This document shows positions 15,019-21,676 of a stretch of DNA of 26,795 nt, in pieces. The notes below the pieces were generated by a model. It was not told where the DNA came from and ran no database searches. It saw only the letters and a list, made by a program, of their open reading frames with translations. The translations under genes and the position numbers were made by a program. The first letter of the stretch is position 1, and every line of letters starts with the position of its first letter. Source of the stretch: an uncultured Agathobacter sp. (GTDB lineage: Bacteria; Bacillota; Clostridia; Lachnospirales; Lachnospiraceae); contig CAKRKX010000028.1 in the NCBI GenBank assembly GCA_934358675.1, positions 1 through 26,795 on the forward strand. The letters are read 5' to 3'.

Positions 15019-16542
15019 ATGAAAGTAACCATTACGAAAAACAAAGTGACAAGTGAATACGAAGCGAGAAGAGGCCAGACGATCCTCACATTTCTGCAGA
15101 TGAACCGGATCGGTGGAGTGGAAGCTCCGTGTGGAGGCATGGGACGATGCGGAAAGTGTAAAGTGACAGTCGAAGACTGTGGAGAAGTGCTTGCCTGCAG
15201 GACACTTGTCGCGGATGGCATGCACATTGTGCTCGAGAATGAGGCGCAGGCGAAGATTGCGGAGAGCGGAATCTGTCATAACGATTATCCGGCAGACGGA
15301 TGTGAGGCTCTTGTCGCAGCCTGTGATATCGGAACAACAACCGTGGTCTGCCATCTGATCGACAGCACAAGCGGAGAGATTCTTGCGACGCAGAGTGCGC
15401 CGAATGCACAGAAAAGTTTCGGCGCGGATGTGGTGTCGCGCATTGAGCGTGCGGTTGCCGGGGATTTGGAGAAGATGCATGATGTGATCACCGGACAGAT
15501 CAATACAATGGTAAGGCAGTTGTGTGCATCCTGTGGGAGAGCGCTTCCGGTGGAAAGACTTACGGTAGCAGGAAATACAGTGATGTGCCATCTGTTTGCG
15601 GGAATTTCACCGGAGGCAATCGGTGTGGCGCCTTTTACGCCGGAAGAATTGTTTGGAAAAGCGTATGCCGGAAAAAGTATCGGGGTGGATAGCTGTAAGA
15701 CGGTGGAAATCCTTCCGTGTGTGGCGGGCTATGTAGGTTCGGATATTACCGCGGATGTGCTTTCTACGGTGCCGGAGACGTCGGACGGACAATGGCTTTT
15801 GCTTGATATCGGAACAAACGGAGAGATGTTACTCGGCAATCAGAAGGACGGTTTTGTCTGCTGTGCGACCGCTGCGGGACCTGCATTCGAGGGTGCGGAG
15901 ATCACGATGGGCATGCCTGCCGCGGAGGGAGCGATCGCTTCGGTTCGATATATCAATAAACGGTTACAAGTTGAGACAATCGGCAAAAAAGAGGCAATCG
16001 GAATCTGCGGATCGGGACTGCTTGATACGCTGGCGGTGCTGCTTGCAAATGGTCTGATGGATGAGACGGGAATGTTAAAGGAAGCTTCGGAGGTTTCAGA
16101 AGAATTGCGAAGCTATGTTGGAACCTATGAGGATCAGATCTGTGTGTGGTTGACGGATCAGGTCTGTGTGACGCAGGAAGATATCCGGAATCTGCAGCTT
16201 GCAAAGGCGGCGATCGCAGCGGGAATCGAAGTTCTGTTAAAAGAAAAGGGATTTTCTTATTCCGATGTGACCGGTGTATTGCTCGCGGGCGGTTTCGGAA
16301 GTTTCTTAAATAAGGAGAGTGCGGCGGCAATCGGTCTGATTCCCAAGGAATTGCTTCCGGTCACAGAGTCTGTCGGTAACGCGGCGGGAGAAGGAGCGCG
16401 CCTTGCGGCGATTGCAGCAGATGCAAGAAATCATATAAACGAAATACAAAAAAAGATGCGATATCTGGAATTGTCCATGCATCCGTTTTTCTCGGAAATC
16501 TATATGGACTGTATCAATTTCGTATCCTACAGTGAAAACTAA
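15019..16542 (+). CDS. [2Fe-2S] ferredoxin-ASKHA protein, RACo/RamA-like corrinoid activator (DUF4445 family)
   Basis: A 507-aa protein. The N-terminal ferredoxin fold has Cys38, Cys44, Cys47 and Cys60 (CGGMGRCGKC...AC), a plant-type [2Fe-2S] site. From about residue 98 the chain becomes an ASKHA ATPase: ACDIGTTTVVCHLID (phosphate 1), LLLDIGTNGEMLLG (phosphate 2), GICGSGLLDTLAVLL and VLLAGGFGSFLNKESA. Family members use ATP hydrolysis to drive one-electron reduction of inactive Co(II) corrinoid in methyltransferases. The protein is shorter than characterised RACo (about 630 aa), lacking part of the linker. It starts 7 bp after the peptidase gene, and AGGA overlaps the upstream stop. The partner corrinoid protein is not in this window. 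The transcript ends at the terminator beginning at its stop codon. Confidence 0.85.
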   Translation: MKVTITKNKVTSEYEARRGQTILTFLQMNRIGGVEAPCGGMGRCGKCKVTVEDCGEVLACRTLVADGMHIVLENEAQAKIAESGICHNDYPADGCEALVAACDIGTTTVVCHLIDSTSGEILATQSAPNAQKSFGADVVSRIERAVAGDLEKMHDVITGQINTMVRQLCASCGRALPVERLTVAGNTVMCHLFAGISPEAIGVAPFTPEELFGKAYAGKSIGVDSCKTVEILPCVAGYVGSDITADVLSTVPETSDGQWLLLDIGTNGEMLLGNQKDGFVCCATAAGPAFEGAEITMGMPAAEGAIASVRYINKRLQVETIGKKEAIGICGSGLLDTLAVLLANGLMDETGMLKEASEVSEELRSYVGTYEDQICVWLTDQVCVTQEDIRNLQLAKAAIAAGIEVLLKEKGFSYSDVTGVLLAGGFGSFLNKESAAAIGLIPKELLPVTESVGNAAGEGARLAAIAADARNHINEIQKKMRYLELSMHPFFSEIYMDCINFVSYSEN

Positions 16543-16586
16543 AAAAACAGAGAGCAGCCTAGAAAGTCAGGCTCTCTCTGTTTTTT
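16542..16586. terminator. Strong bidirectional intrinsic terminator
   Basis: A 16542-16560 arm pairs with 16569-16586 in an 18-bp stem with one bulged C (AAAAAACAGAGAG-C-AGCCT with AGGCTCTCTCTG and a T-run). It gives a T-run on both strands: six T after the stem on the + strand, seven on the - strand. It would end the ASKHA transcript and the opposing small-protein transcript. Confidence 0.9.
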
Positions 16587-16711
16587 AATAATCGTGCTCC
16601 GTTTACAATCAAAAGAATGCCGGATACGATTCCGGTAACCAGGACGCAGATGCCGATCGCCAGTGTTCCGGCTCCGGTGCTTCCCATGGTTTTGTATGCT
16701 TTCTCGCTCAT
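16559..16711 (-). CDS. 50-aa single-span membrane protein
   Basis: The minus-strand frame reads MSEKAYKTMGSTGAGTLAIG, then a hydrophobic run (ICVLVTGIVSGILLIVNGA), then the basic tail RLLKNRESLTF. It looks like a real small protein: a polar N-terminus, one transmembrane helix (about residues 16-38) and positive charges after it. The start has GGAGGG 5 nt upstream, and an extended -10 promoter lies 31 bp further up. I recall similar MSEKAYKTMG-type peptides from Lachnospiraceae, but cannot name a function. The last nine codons and the stop lie inside the terminator hairpin. It is divergent from degV. Confidence 0.75.
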   Translation of the reverse strand: MSEKAYKTMGSTGAGTLAIGICVLVTGIVSGILLIVNGARLLKNRESLTF

Positions 16712-16741
16712 ACGATCCCTCCAATATGAAATGTTAAGATT

Positions 16742-16750
16742 ATTATAGCA
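16742..16750 (-). promoter_or_regulatory. Extended -10 promoter for the 50-aa membrane protein
   Basis: Minus-strand TGCTATAAT, identical to the TAXI promoter core at 12768-12776 and the BTAD promoter at 21625-21633. Transcription would start near 16735, about 24 nt before the ATG. A weak inverted repeat (AGCATA at 16747-16752 and TATGCT at 16769-16774) surrounds it. Confidence 0.6.
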
Positions 16751-16831
16751 TAAGTTATATTGCTATTCTATGCTTTTTATACTAAAATTAACGAGTGTAT
16801 GTTTTGACTATAAAAATTAGAGGAGAAAATG

Positions 16832-17719
16832 ATGACTGATTTTGTACTTAGCTGCTGTTCGACAGCAGATCTGACAAAGGAACATTTTAACAAAAGAGAG
16901 ATTTCTTACATATGTTTTCATTTTGAACTGGACGGAACGCCGTATCGCGACGATCTGGGAGAATCGATTCCGTTCGATCAGTTCTATCAGGCGATGAAGG
17001 ACGGTGCGGACACCAAGACTTCGCAGATCAATGCGGAGGAGTTCTGTGAATATTTTGAAACTTTCTTAAAAGAGGGAAAGGATATTCTACATCTGACGCT
17101 TTCGTCAGGTATCTCGGGTGTGTACAATTCCGCGAAGATCGCACAGGAGATGATGCAGGAGAAATATCCGGATCGCAAGATCTATATCGTGGATTCCCTT
17201 GCCGCATCTTCCGGATACGGTCTGCTTATGGATAAGCTTGCAGATCTGCGAGATGAGGGCAGGAGCATCGATGAGATCCATGAATGGGCAGAAGCGCATA
17301 AGAAGGAAGTGCAGCATTGGTTTTTCACCAGTGATCTTACGTTTTTCATCAAGGGTGGAAGAGTATCAAAGACTGCCGGATTCATCGGCGGTGTGATGAA
17401 TATCTGTCCGCTTTTGAACGTAGACTTTGAAGGAAAGCTGATCCCGCGTCAGAAAGTCCGCACAAAGAAGAAAGTGATGACAACGATTGTGGATCGCATG
17501 GAAGAACTGGCTGTGGACGGGGCGGATTATTCCGGGAAATGCTATATTTCCCAGTCTGCCTGCATCGAGGATGCAAAGGCGGTAGCGGAGCTTGTTGAGA
17601 AGCGTTTTCCGAAACTGAACGGAAAAGTTGAGATCAATCCGATCGGAACGACGATCGGAAGTCATACCGGACCGGGAACGGTCGCATTATTTTTCTGGGG
17701 AAAGGAACGAGATAATTAA
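16832..17719 (+). CDS. DegV family fatty-acid-binding protein
   Basis: A 295-aa DegV protein. These bind a fatty acid and, as FakB, present it to FakA for phosphorylation; no FakA gene is nearby, so a fatty-acid kinase role is inferred only. Seen are SCCSTADLTKE near the start, KTSQINAEEFCEYFE, LTLSSGISGVYNSA, DSLAASSGYG, KGGRVSKTAG and a C-terminal IGTTIGSHTGPGTVALFFWG, which is the DegV order. ATG 16832 has GAGGAG (16820-16825) at good spacing; ATG 16829 is the alternative. A TATACT -10 at 16778-16783 may serve it, with a weak -35. The stop is directly followed by the uppP ATG. Confidence 0.92.
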   Translation: MTDFVLSCCSTADLTKEHFNKREISYICFHFELDGTPYRDDLGESIPFDQFYQAMKDGADTKTSQINAEEFCEYFETFLKEGKDILHLTLSSGISGVYNSAKIAQEMMQEKYPDRKIYIVDSLAASSGYGLLMDKLADLRDEGRSIDEIHEWAEAHKKEVQHWFFTSDLTFFIKGGRVSKTAGFIGGVMNICPLLNVDFEGKLIPRQKVRTKKKVMTTIVDRMEELAVDGADYSGKCYISQSACIEDAKAVAELVEKRFPKLNGKVEINPIGTTIGSHTGPGTVALFFWGKERDN

Positions 17720-18586
17720 ATGGAACTGATTGAGATTTTAAAAGCGGTACTGTTCGGTATCGTTGAGGGAATTACCGAGTGGCTGCCGATCAGCAGCACC
17801 GGTCATATGATCCTTTTAAATGAGGTTCTGCCTCTTGATGTCAGTGAAGAATTTTACCGTATGTTTGAGGTGGTAATCCAGCTTGGCGCAATCCTTGCGG
17901 TTGTAATCCTGTTCTGGAGTCAGATCTGGCCGTTTGGCAAGAAAAACAATGTGGCGCCTTTGACGAAAAGCGGTCCGGGTGCGTGGATCAAGACAGATAT
18001 TTTTAAGCTGTGGTTTCACATTTTAGTATCCTGTGTACCGGCAGCTGTCATCGGAATTTTGTTTGATGACGTGTTTGAGGCATTGTTTTATAACTATACG
18101 ACGGTAGCGATCATGCTGATCCTGTTTGGTATCGCCTTCATTGTGATCGAGAATTATCACAAAGGTAAATCGGCGAAGATCAACACGGTCGCTGACATCG
18201 GTTATAATACGGCAATCCTGATCGGTCTGTTTCAGCTGATTGCGGCAATCTTCCCGGGAACATCACGTTCCGGAGCTACCATTGTCGGAGCACTTCTGAT
18301 CGGCGTGTCGAGAACCGTTGCGGCAGAGTACACGTTTTTCCTTGCAATTCCGGTTATGTTCGGAGCAAGCCTCTTAAAACTGGTCAAATTCGGATTCTCA
18401 TTTACGATGGGCGAGGCGGTCATTCTGATCGTCGGCATGGTTGTGGCATTCGTCGTATCACTGATCGTCATCCAGTTCTTGATGGGTTACATCAAGAAGC
18501 ATGACTTTAAAGTGTTCGGATGGTACCGCATCGTGCTCGGTGTGATCGTACTGCTTGCGGGAATCGTGGGCGTGATCCATGCTTAA
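17720..18586 (+). CDS. uppP: Undecaprenyl-diphosphatase (UppP/BacA)
   Basis: A 288-aa polytopic membrane phosphatase that recycles undecaprenyl diphosphate to the monophosphate lipid carrier for cell-wall synthesis. It has the signature EGITEWLPISSTGHM at residues 15-29 and the second motif FPGTSRSGATIVGALLIGVSR, which together form the active site. The remainder is a series of hydrophobic helices ending near the C-terminus (VLGVIVLLAGIVGVIHA). Its ATG follows the degV TAA with no gap, and its stop overlaps the next start by 8 bp. This makes degV-uppP-PPTase a coupled operon. UppP expression can confer bacitracin tolerance in other bacteria. Confidence 0.96.
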   Translation: MELIEILKAVLFGIVEGITEWLPISSTGHMILLNEVLPLDVSEEFYRMFEVVIQLGAILAVVILFWSQIWPFGKKNNVAPLTKSGPGAWIKTDIFKLWFHILVSCVPAAVIGILFDDVFEALFYNYTTVAIMLILFGIAFIVIENYHKGKSAKINTVADIGYNTAILIGLFQLIAAIFPGTSRSGATIVGALLIGVSRTVAAEYTFFLAIPVMFGASLLKLVKFGFSFTMGEAVILIVGMVVAFVVSLIVIQFLMGYIKKHDFKVFGWYRIVLGVIVLLAGIVGVIHA

Positions 18587-19214
18587 AGTTTATTTTGCCG
18601 ATATAGCGTCTTTGCGGGACGAGGTGCATTTTGAGCAGAGTATGAGACTGGTGCTGCCGGAGCGCAGAGAAAAAATCATACGGTTGAAAGCAAAAGAAGA
18701 GCAGCTTCGGAGCCTTGCAGCAAATCGATTGCTTCGGATCGCGCTGGAAGAGGCCGGTATCGATTATGAGAGGCAGGTGTTTACCTATAATGAACATGGG
18801 AAACCATGCCTTTTGCATCAAAGTATGCATTTTAACATAAGCCATGCAGGAAATTATGCGGTTTGCGGTATCTCGGATCAACCGATCGGTGTGGATGTTG
18901 AAGTGATCACGAAGCTGGATGGTAAGCCGGATCAGGTAAGGAGGATCGCGGATCGGATCCTGACAGAACCGGAGCAGAATTTCTGGAATGATGAGCAGGG
19001 AGCTAGCGGAGCGGAACTGCTTAAGGTATGGACAAAGAAAGAGAGTTATGCCAAAATGAAAGGCATTGGTCTGTCGATCGGTCTTGAAACGATTGATACG
19101 ATGGAGGGGGCGGACTTTTGCTCGTTGTTGCTTGATGAGACACATTATGTGACAGTGTGCGAGGAGTGCGCCTGTGATGAGGCAGAATTTTTGGATCGAA
19201 GCGAAGCAATCTGA
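18579..19214 (+). CDS. Sfp-type 4'-phosphopantetheinyl transferase
   Basis: A 211-aa protein that should transfer phosphopantetheine from CoA to a carrier-protein serine. The family order is visible: RLLRIALEEAG and GKPCLL, MHFNISHAGNYAVCGIS, PIGVDVEVI (the metal-binding D and E), then KVWTKKESYAKMKGIGLSI. The length fits Sfp/AcpT-like enzymes, not the AcpS type (about 120 aa). It overlaps uppP by 8 bp. No NRPS, PKS or carrier-protein gene is in the window, so the target is unknown; fatty-acid ACP or a lysine-biosynthesis-like carrier are possibilities. It ends in a run of acidic residues (CDEAEFLDRSEAI). Confidence 0.9.
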   Translation: MLKVYFADIASLRDEVHFEQSMRLVLPERREKIIRLKAKEEQLRSLAANRLLRIALEEAGIDYERQVFTYNEHGKPCLLHQSMHFNISHAGNYAVCGISDQPIGVDVEVITKLDGKPDQVRRIADRILTEPEQNFWNDEQGASGAELLKVWTKKESYAKMKGIGLSIGLETIDTMEGADFCSLLLDETHYVTVCEECACDEAEFLDRSEAI

Positions 19215-19236
19215 TATAGCATAGCAATATGCTATG
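19215..19236 (+). repeat. Hairpin with GCAA tetraloop between PPTase and greA
   Basis: ATAGCATA (19216-19223) and TATGCTAT (19228-19235) flank GCAA, giving an 8-bp stem with a GNRA loop directly after the PPTase stop. A U-G pair can extend it by one. No T-run follows. It may protect the 3' end of the degV-uppP-PPTase RNA or be an operator just upstream of the greA promoter. Confidence 0.4.
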
Positions 19237-19245
19237 AATTGAAGC

Positions 19246-19274
19246 TTGCAAGAAGCAAAATTCGATGATAAAAT
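19246..19274 (+). promoter_or_regulatory. Promoter of greA-metF
   Basis: TTGCAA at 19246-19251, a 17-bp spacer and TAAAAT at 19269-19274, preceded by TGA so that it forms an extended -10. Transcription would start near 19281, 19 nt before the greA ATG. This start excludes the longer reading frame from 19246. Confidence 0.6.
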
Positions 19275-19299
19275 AACGTTTATATGTAGGGGTGATATC

Positions 19300-19803
19300 A
19301 TGCATGATGAATTGACAGAAAAAGATATAGAGAAGATGGAAGCGGAGATCGAGCATCGAAAGCTTGTCGTCAGAAAACAGGCGCTGGAGGATGTCAAAGA
19401 GGCCCGTGCGCAGGGAGACTTAAGTGAGAACTTTGAGTACAAAGCGGCCAAGAAATTCAAAAATGAGAACGAAAGCCGTATCCGTTATCTTGAGAAGATG
19501 ATCAAGACGGCAGTCGTTATCTCGGAGGACTCTCCGGAGGATGAAGTCGGAATGAACAATACGGTGGAACTGTATTTTGAAGACGACGATATGGTGGAGA
19601 CGTATAAACTTGTGACGACGGTGCGCAGCAATTCGCTGAAGAATCTGATCAGCCGCGAGTCACCGCTCGGATCGGCAATCTTCGGACACAAGGTCGGTGA
19701 CCGCTGTGAGGTCAAGGTCAATGACAGCTATTCTTATTTTGTTGAGATCCGTAAGATCGAAAATACCGTGGATGACGGCTCCGACGCATTACGTAAGTTT
19801 TAA
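19300..19803 (+). CDS. greA: Transcription elongation factor GreA
   Basis: A 167-aa GreA-type factor that rescues backtracked RNA polymerase by stimulating transcript cleavage. The N-terminal coiled coil, about residues 1-85, carries GDLSENFEYKAAK, the tip motif whose acidic residues enter the polymerase channel. The C-terminal FKBP-like domain includes SPLGSAIFGHKVGD near residue 130, the standard GreA signature. The frame is open 54 bp further upstream, but ATG 19300 has AGGGGTGA just before it and gives the family N-terminus. It is slightly longer than the usual 157 aa. It lies 21 bp ahead of metF, likely cotranscribed. Confidence 0.92.
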   Translation: MHDELTEKDIEKMEAEIEHRKLVVRKQALEDVKEARAQGDLSENFEYKAAKKFKNENESRIRYLEKMIKTAVVISEDSPEDEVGMNNTVELYFEDDDMVETYKLVTTVRSNSLKNLISRESPLGSAIFGHKVGDRCEVKVNDSYSYFVEIRKIENTVDDGSDALRKF

Positions 19804-19824
19804 TAACAAAAGATAGGGGACAAT

Positions 19825-20694
19825 ATGAAAGTAACAGAATTATTAGAAGAAGACAAAGTAACGATTTCTTGTGAACTTTTTCCACCGAAGAAAGGTTCAC
19901 AGCTTGATAATTATAAGGCAATCGTAGGAAAGATGGCAGAGTTAAAGCCGTCCTATATCAGTTGTACCTACGGTGCAACCGGCGGAACCAGTGACTATAC
20001 GGTCGAGATCGCCGATACGATCAACTCTTATAGCATTCCTGCAATCGCACATCTGACCTGTGCATCTTCCACAAAGGAGAAAGTACAGTCTGTGATCGCG
20101 GAGCTGAAAGAGAGAAAAATCGAGAATATCCTTGCGCTGCGCGGTGATATTCCGGAGAATGCGGATTTCCCGCTTCCGGACCAGTATCATCATGCGATCG
20201 ATCTCATTCAGGAGATCAAGGCGGCCGGAGATTTCTGTATCGGTGGTGCCTGCTATCCGGAAGGACATCCGGAGGCTTCTACCATGGATGAGGATCTGAC
20301 ACATCTGAAGGAGAAGGTTGAGGCAGGCTGTGAGTATCTGACAACACAGATGTTCTTTGACAACAATATCTATTATCGTTTTATGTATAAGGCTTTGCAG
20401 AAAGGCATTGATGTTCCGGTTGTTCCGGGTATCATGCCGGTAACGAATGCGGCACAGGTAAAGAGAACGATCTCTCTTACCGGAAACCTTGTTCCTGCCA
20501 AGTTCTTAAGCATTGTCGATCGGTTCGGCGATGATCCGGAGGCCATGAAGCAGGCGGGTATCGCTTATGCTACGGAACAGATCATTGACCTGATCGCCAA
20601 CGGTGTCAACCACATTCATATCTATTCAATGAATAAGCCGGATGTTGCCGGAGCAATCATGGATAACTTATCAAATATCTATATAAGAGGGTAG
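19825..20694 (+). CDS. metF: Methylenetetrahydrofolate reductase (MetF)
   Basis: A 289-aa FAD-containing TIM-barrel enzyme that reduces 5,10-methylene-THF to 5-methyl-THF, the methyl donor for B12-dependent methionine synthase. ISCELFPPKKG is the N-terminal motif with the catalytic Glu. SCTYGATGG, AHLTCAS, NILALRGDIP, GACYPEGHPEA, TTQMFFDN and GIMPVTNAAQV all follow in the MetF order. Length is typical of the stand-alone bacterial enzyme. AGGGGA precedes the ATG. The stop codon lies inside the terminator hairpin. Confidence 0.97.
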   Translation: MKVTELLEEDKVTISCELFPPKKGSQLDNYKAIVGKMAELKPSYISCTYGATGGTSDYTVEIADTINSYSIPAIAHLTCASSTKEKVQSVIAELKERKIENILALRGDIPENADFPLPDQYHHAIDLIQEIKAAGDFCIGGACYPEGHPEASTMDEDLTHLKEKVEAGCEYLTTQMFFDNNIYYRFMYKALQKGIDVPVVPGIMPVTNAAQVKRTISLTGNLVPAKFLSIVDRFGDDPEAMKQAGIAYATEQIIDLIANGVNHIHIYSMNKPDVAGAIMDNLSNIYIRG

Positions 20695-20713
20695 TCGGTG
20701 GACTACCTTTTTT
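20690..20713 (+). terminator. Intrinsic terminator after metF
   Basis: GGTAGTC (20690-20696), loop GGTG, GACTACC (20701-20707), then TTTTTTC. The metF TAG is within the left arm. Confidence 0.88.
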
Positions 20714-20718
20714 CTTTT

Positions 20719-20740
20719 CGTGTGACTTTCGTGTGACTTT
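20719..20740 (+). promoter_or_regulatory. Tandem 11-bp direct repeat, response-regulator-like operator
   Basis: CGTGTGACTTT occurs twice in exact tandem (20719-20729 and 20730-20740). A TACAAT -10 box lies at 20748-20753. The -35 position (20725-20730) has no consensus and is covered by the repeat. Tandem 11-bp half-sites over a weak -35 are the layout of OmpR/PhoB-family activator sites. Confidence 0.55.
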
Positions 20741-20784
20741 TTTAGGCTACAATATTCCGGTAATCCACAAGGAGTAAGTAACAT

Positions 20785-21552
20785 ATGAAGAAACGACTAT
20801 TGGTTCTTGGCTTGGTGCTTGGGCTGGGTATAGGAACTTCATCTGTGGCCTATGCAGCACAGATACCGGTAGTTTGTCTAACGGAACAGGAACAGTTTGA
20901 ATATTATAAGGACAGCGATGAGGAGACGAAAGTCAATCGTCTTGCGTTAACCCAGTTTACCGGGATGGCGCAGGGAGATATGCGTACGCAGACGATCCGG
21001 CTCCATAACAGTAGCAGTCATCGCGCCAATTTCTATATTACGAAAGCAACCATCAACGCTCTGCAGATCCAGAATCTGACTTCCAACGGAATGTATCAGT
21101 TTCGGCTGCAGGTCGGCAAAAGCATGCCGACAGCGGAATCGCTTTTGTATCTCAGCTTGGATCAGCAGAAAGATTCTGTGCAGCGCAGGTCGCATCACAG
21201 TGAGAAACTGAATAATTTCGTGTATGTGACCACTCTTGACGCGGATTGCGACACGTATCTGTTTTTGACGTTTAAAATGGATCAGCGAGGAGGGCGTGCC
21301 GTCTCGGAAGATGCTTATATGAAAATGCTCGAAGATATTCCGATTGCTTTTCGTGCATATGATCACGAGGCGGATTCGGTTTACACGGAAAATACACAGA
21401 TTACCTACAGTGTGGATTCCACGGAGCTTCTTGTGGAGGAGAATGATACGCAGACCGAAGATGGTTACAGATACGGTGTGTTTGGTGTTATGCTGCTCGG
21501 CGGTGTGGTACTGGTAGGAAGTGCTGTGATTGCAAAGAATCGCAAGAAATAA
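20785..21552 (+). CDS. Secreted, C-terminally anchored surface protein, function unknown
   Basis: A 255-aa exported protein. Residues 1-24 are a signal peptide (MKKRLL, hydrophobic core, AYAAQ cleavage region). The middle has TGMAQGDMRTQTIRLHNSSSHRANFYI, like the beta-sandwich start of TasA/CalY-type and LPXTG surface proteins (GD-R-T-I-N-S). The C-terminus has a transmembrane helix (about residues 231-249) and KNRKK tail, the layout of a sorting signal. No LPXTG or NPQTN motif is seen; NDTQTEDG sits where a sortase motif would be. It could be simply membrane-anchored. It is monocistronic, between terminators, behind a tandem-repeat operator. AAGGAG at 20769-20774 is 10 nt upstream of the ATG. 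Confidence 0.65.
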   Translation: MKKRLLVLGLVLGLGIGTSSVAYAAQIPVVCLTEQEQFEYYKDSDEETKVNRLALTQFTGMAQGDMRTQTIRLHNSSSHRANFYITKATINALQIQNLTSNGMYQFRLQVGKSMPTAESLLYLSLDQQKDSVQRRSHHSEKLNNFVYVTTLDADCDTYLFLTFKMDQRGGRAVSEDAYMKMLEDIPIAFRAYDHEADSVYTENTQITYSVDSTELLVEENDTQTEDGYRYGVFGVMLLGGVVLVGSAVIAKNRKK

Positions 21553-21568
21553 ATAGTCATAAAGGCAG

Positions 21569-21602
21569 AAAGCGGTATCGCGATGTGCGGTATCGCTTTT
21601 TT
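21569..21602 (+). terminator. Intrinsic terminator after the surface-protein gene
   Basis: GCGGTATCGC (21572-21581) and an identical GCGGTATCGC (21587-21596) pair with two G-U wobbles, extended by AAA/TTT, with loop GATGT and six T. The arms are at once direct and near-inverted repeats. Confidence 0.85.
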
Positions 21603-21624
21603 CATGGATTTTTGGCATGGCAGA

Positions 21625-21633
21625 TGCTATAAT
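21625..21633 (+). promoter_or_regulatory. Extended -10 promoter of the BTAD regulator gene
   Basis: TGCTATAAT, with no clear -35 box. The start near 21640 is 37 nt before the ATG at 21677 and rules out the upstream ATG at 21617. Confidence 0.6.
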
Positions 21634-21676
21634 TAAGAATAGATTGATGAGGAACTTGATGGAGGGGGAGCCACCT

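Noticed and set aside
16539..16724. 61-aa open frame on the - strand
   Set aside because: A different frame of the same region encodes the 50-aa membrane protein with a proper ribosome site; this one has a random-looking, arginine-rich sequence.
18507..19460. 317-aa open frame on the - strand
   Set aside because: Antisense to uppP, the PPTase and greA, all of which have clear family motifs. It has no ribosome site and a Ser/Phe/Cys-rich composition typical of shadow frames.
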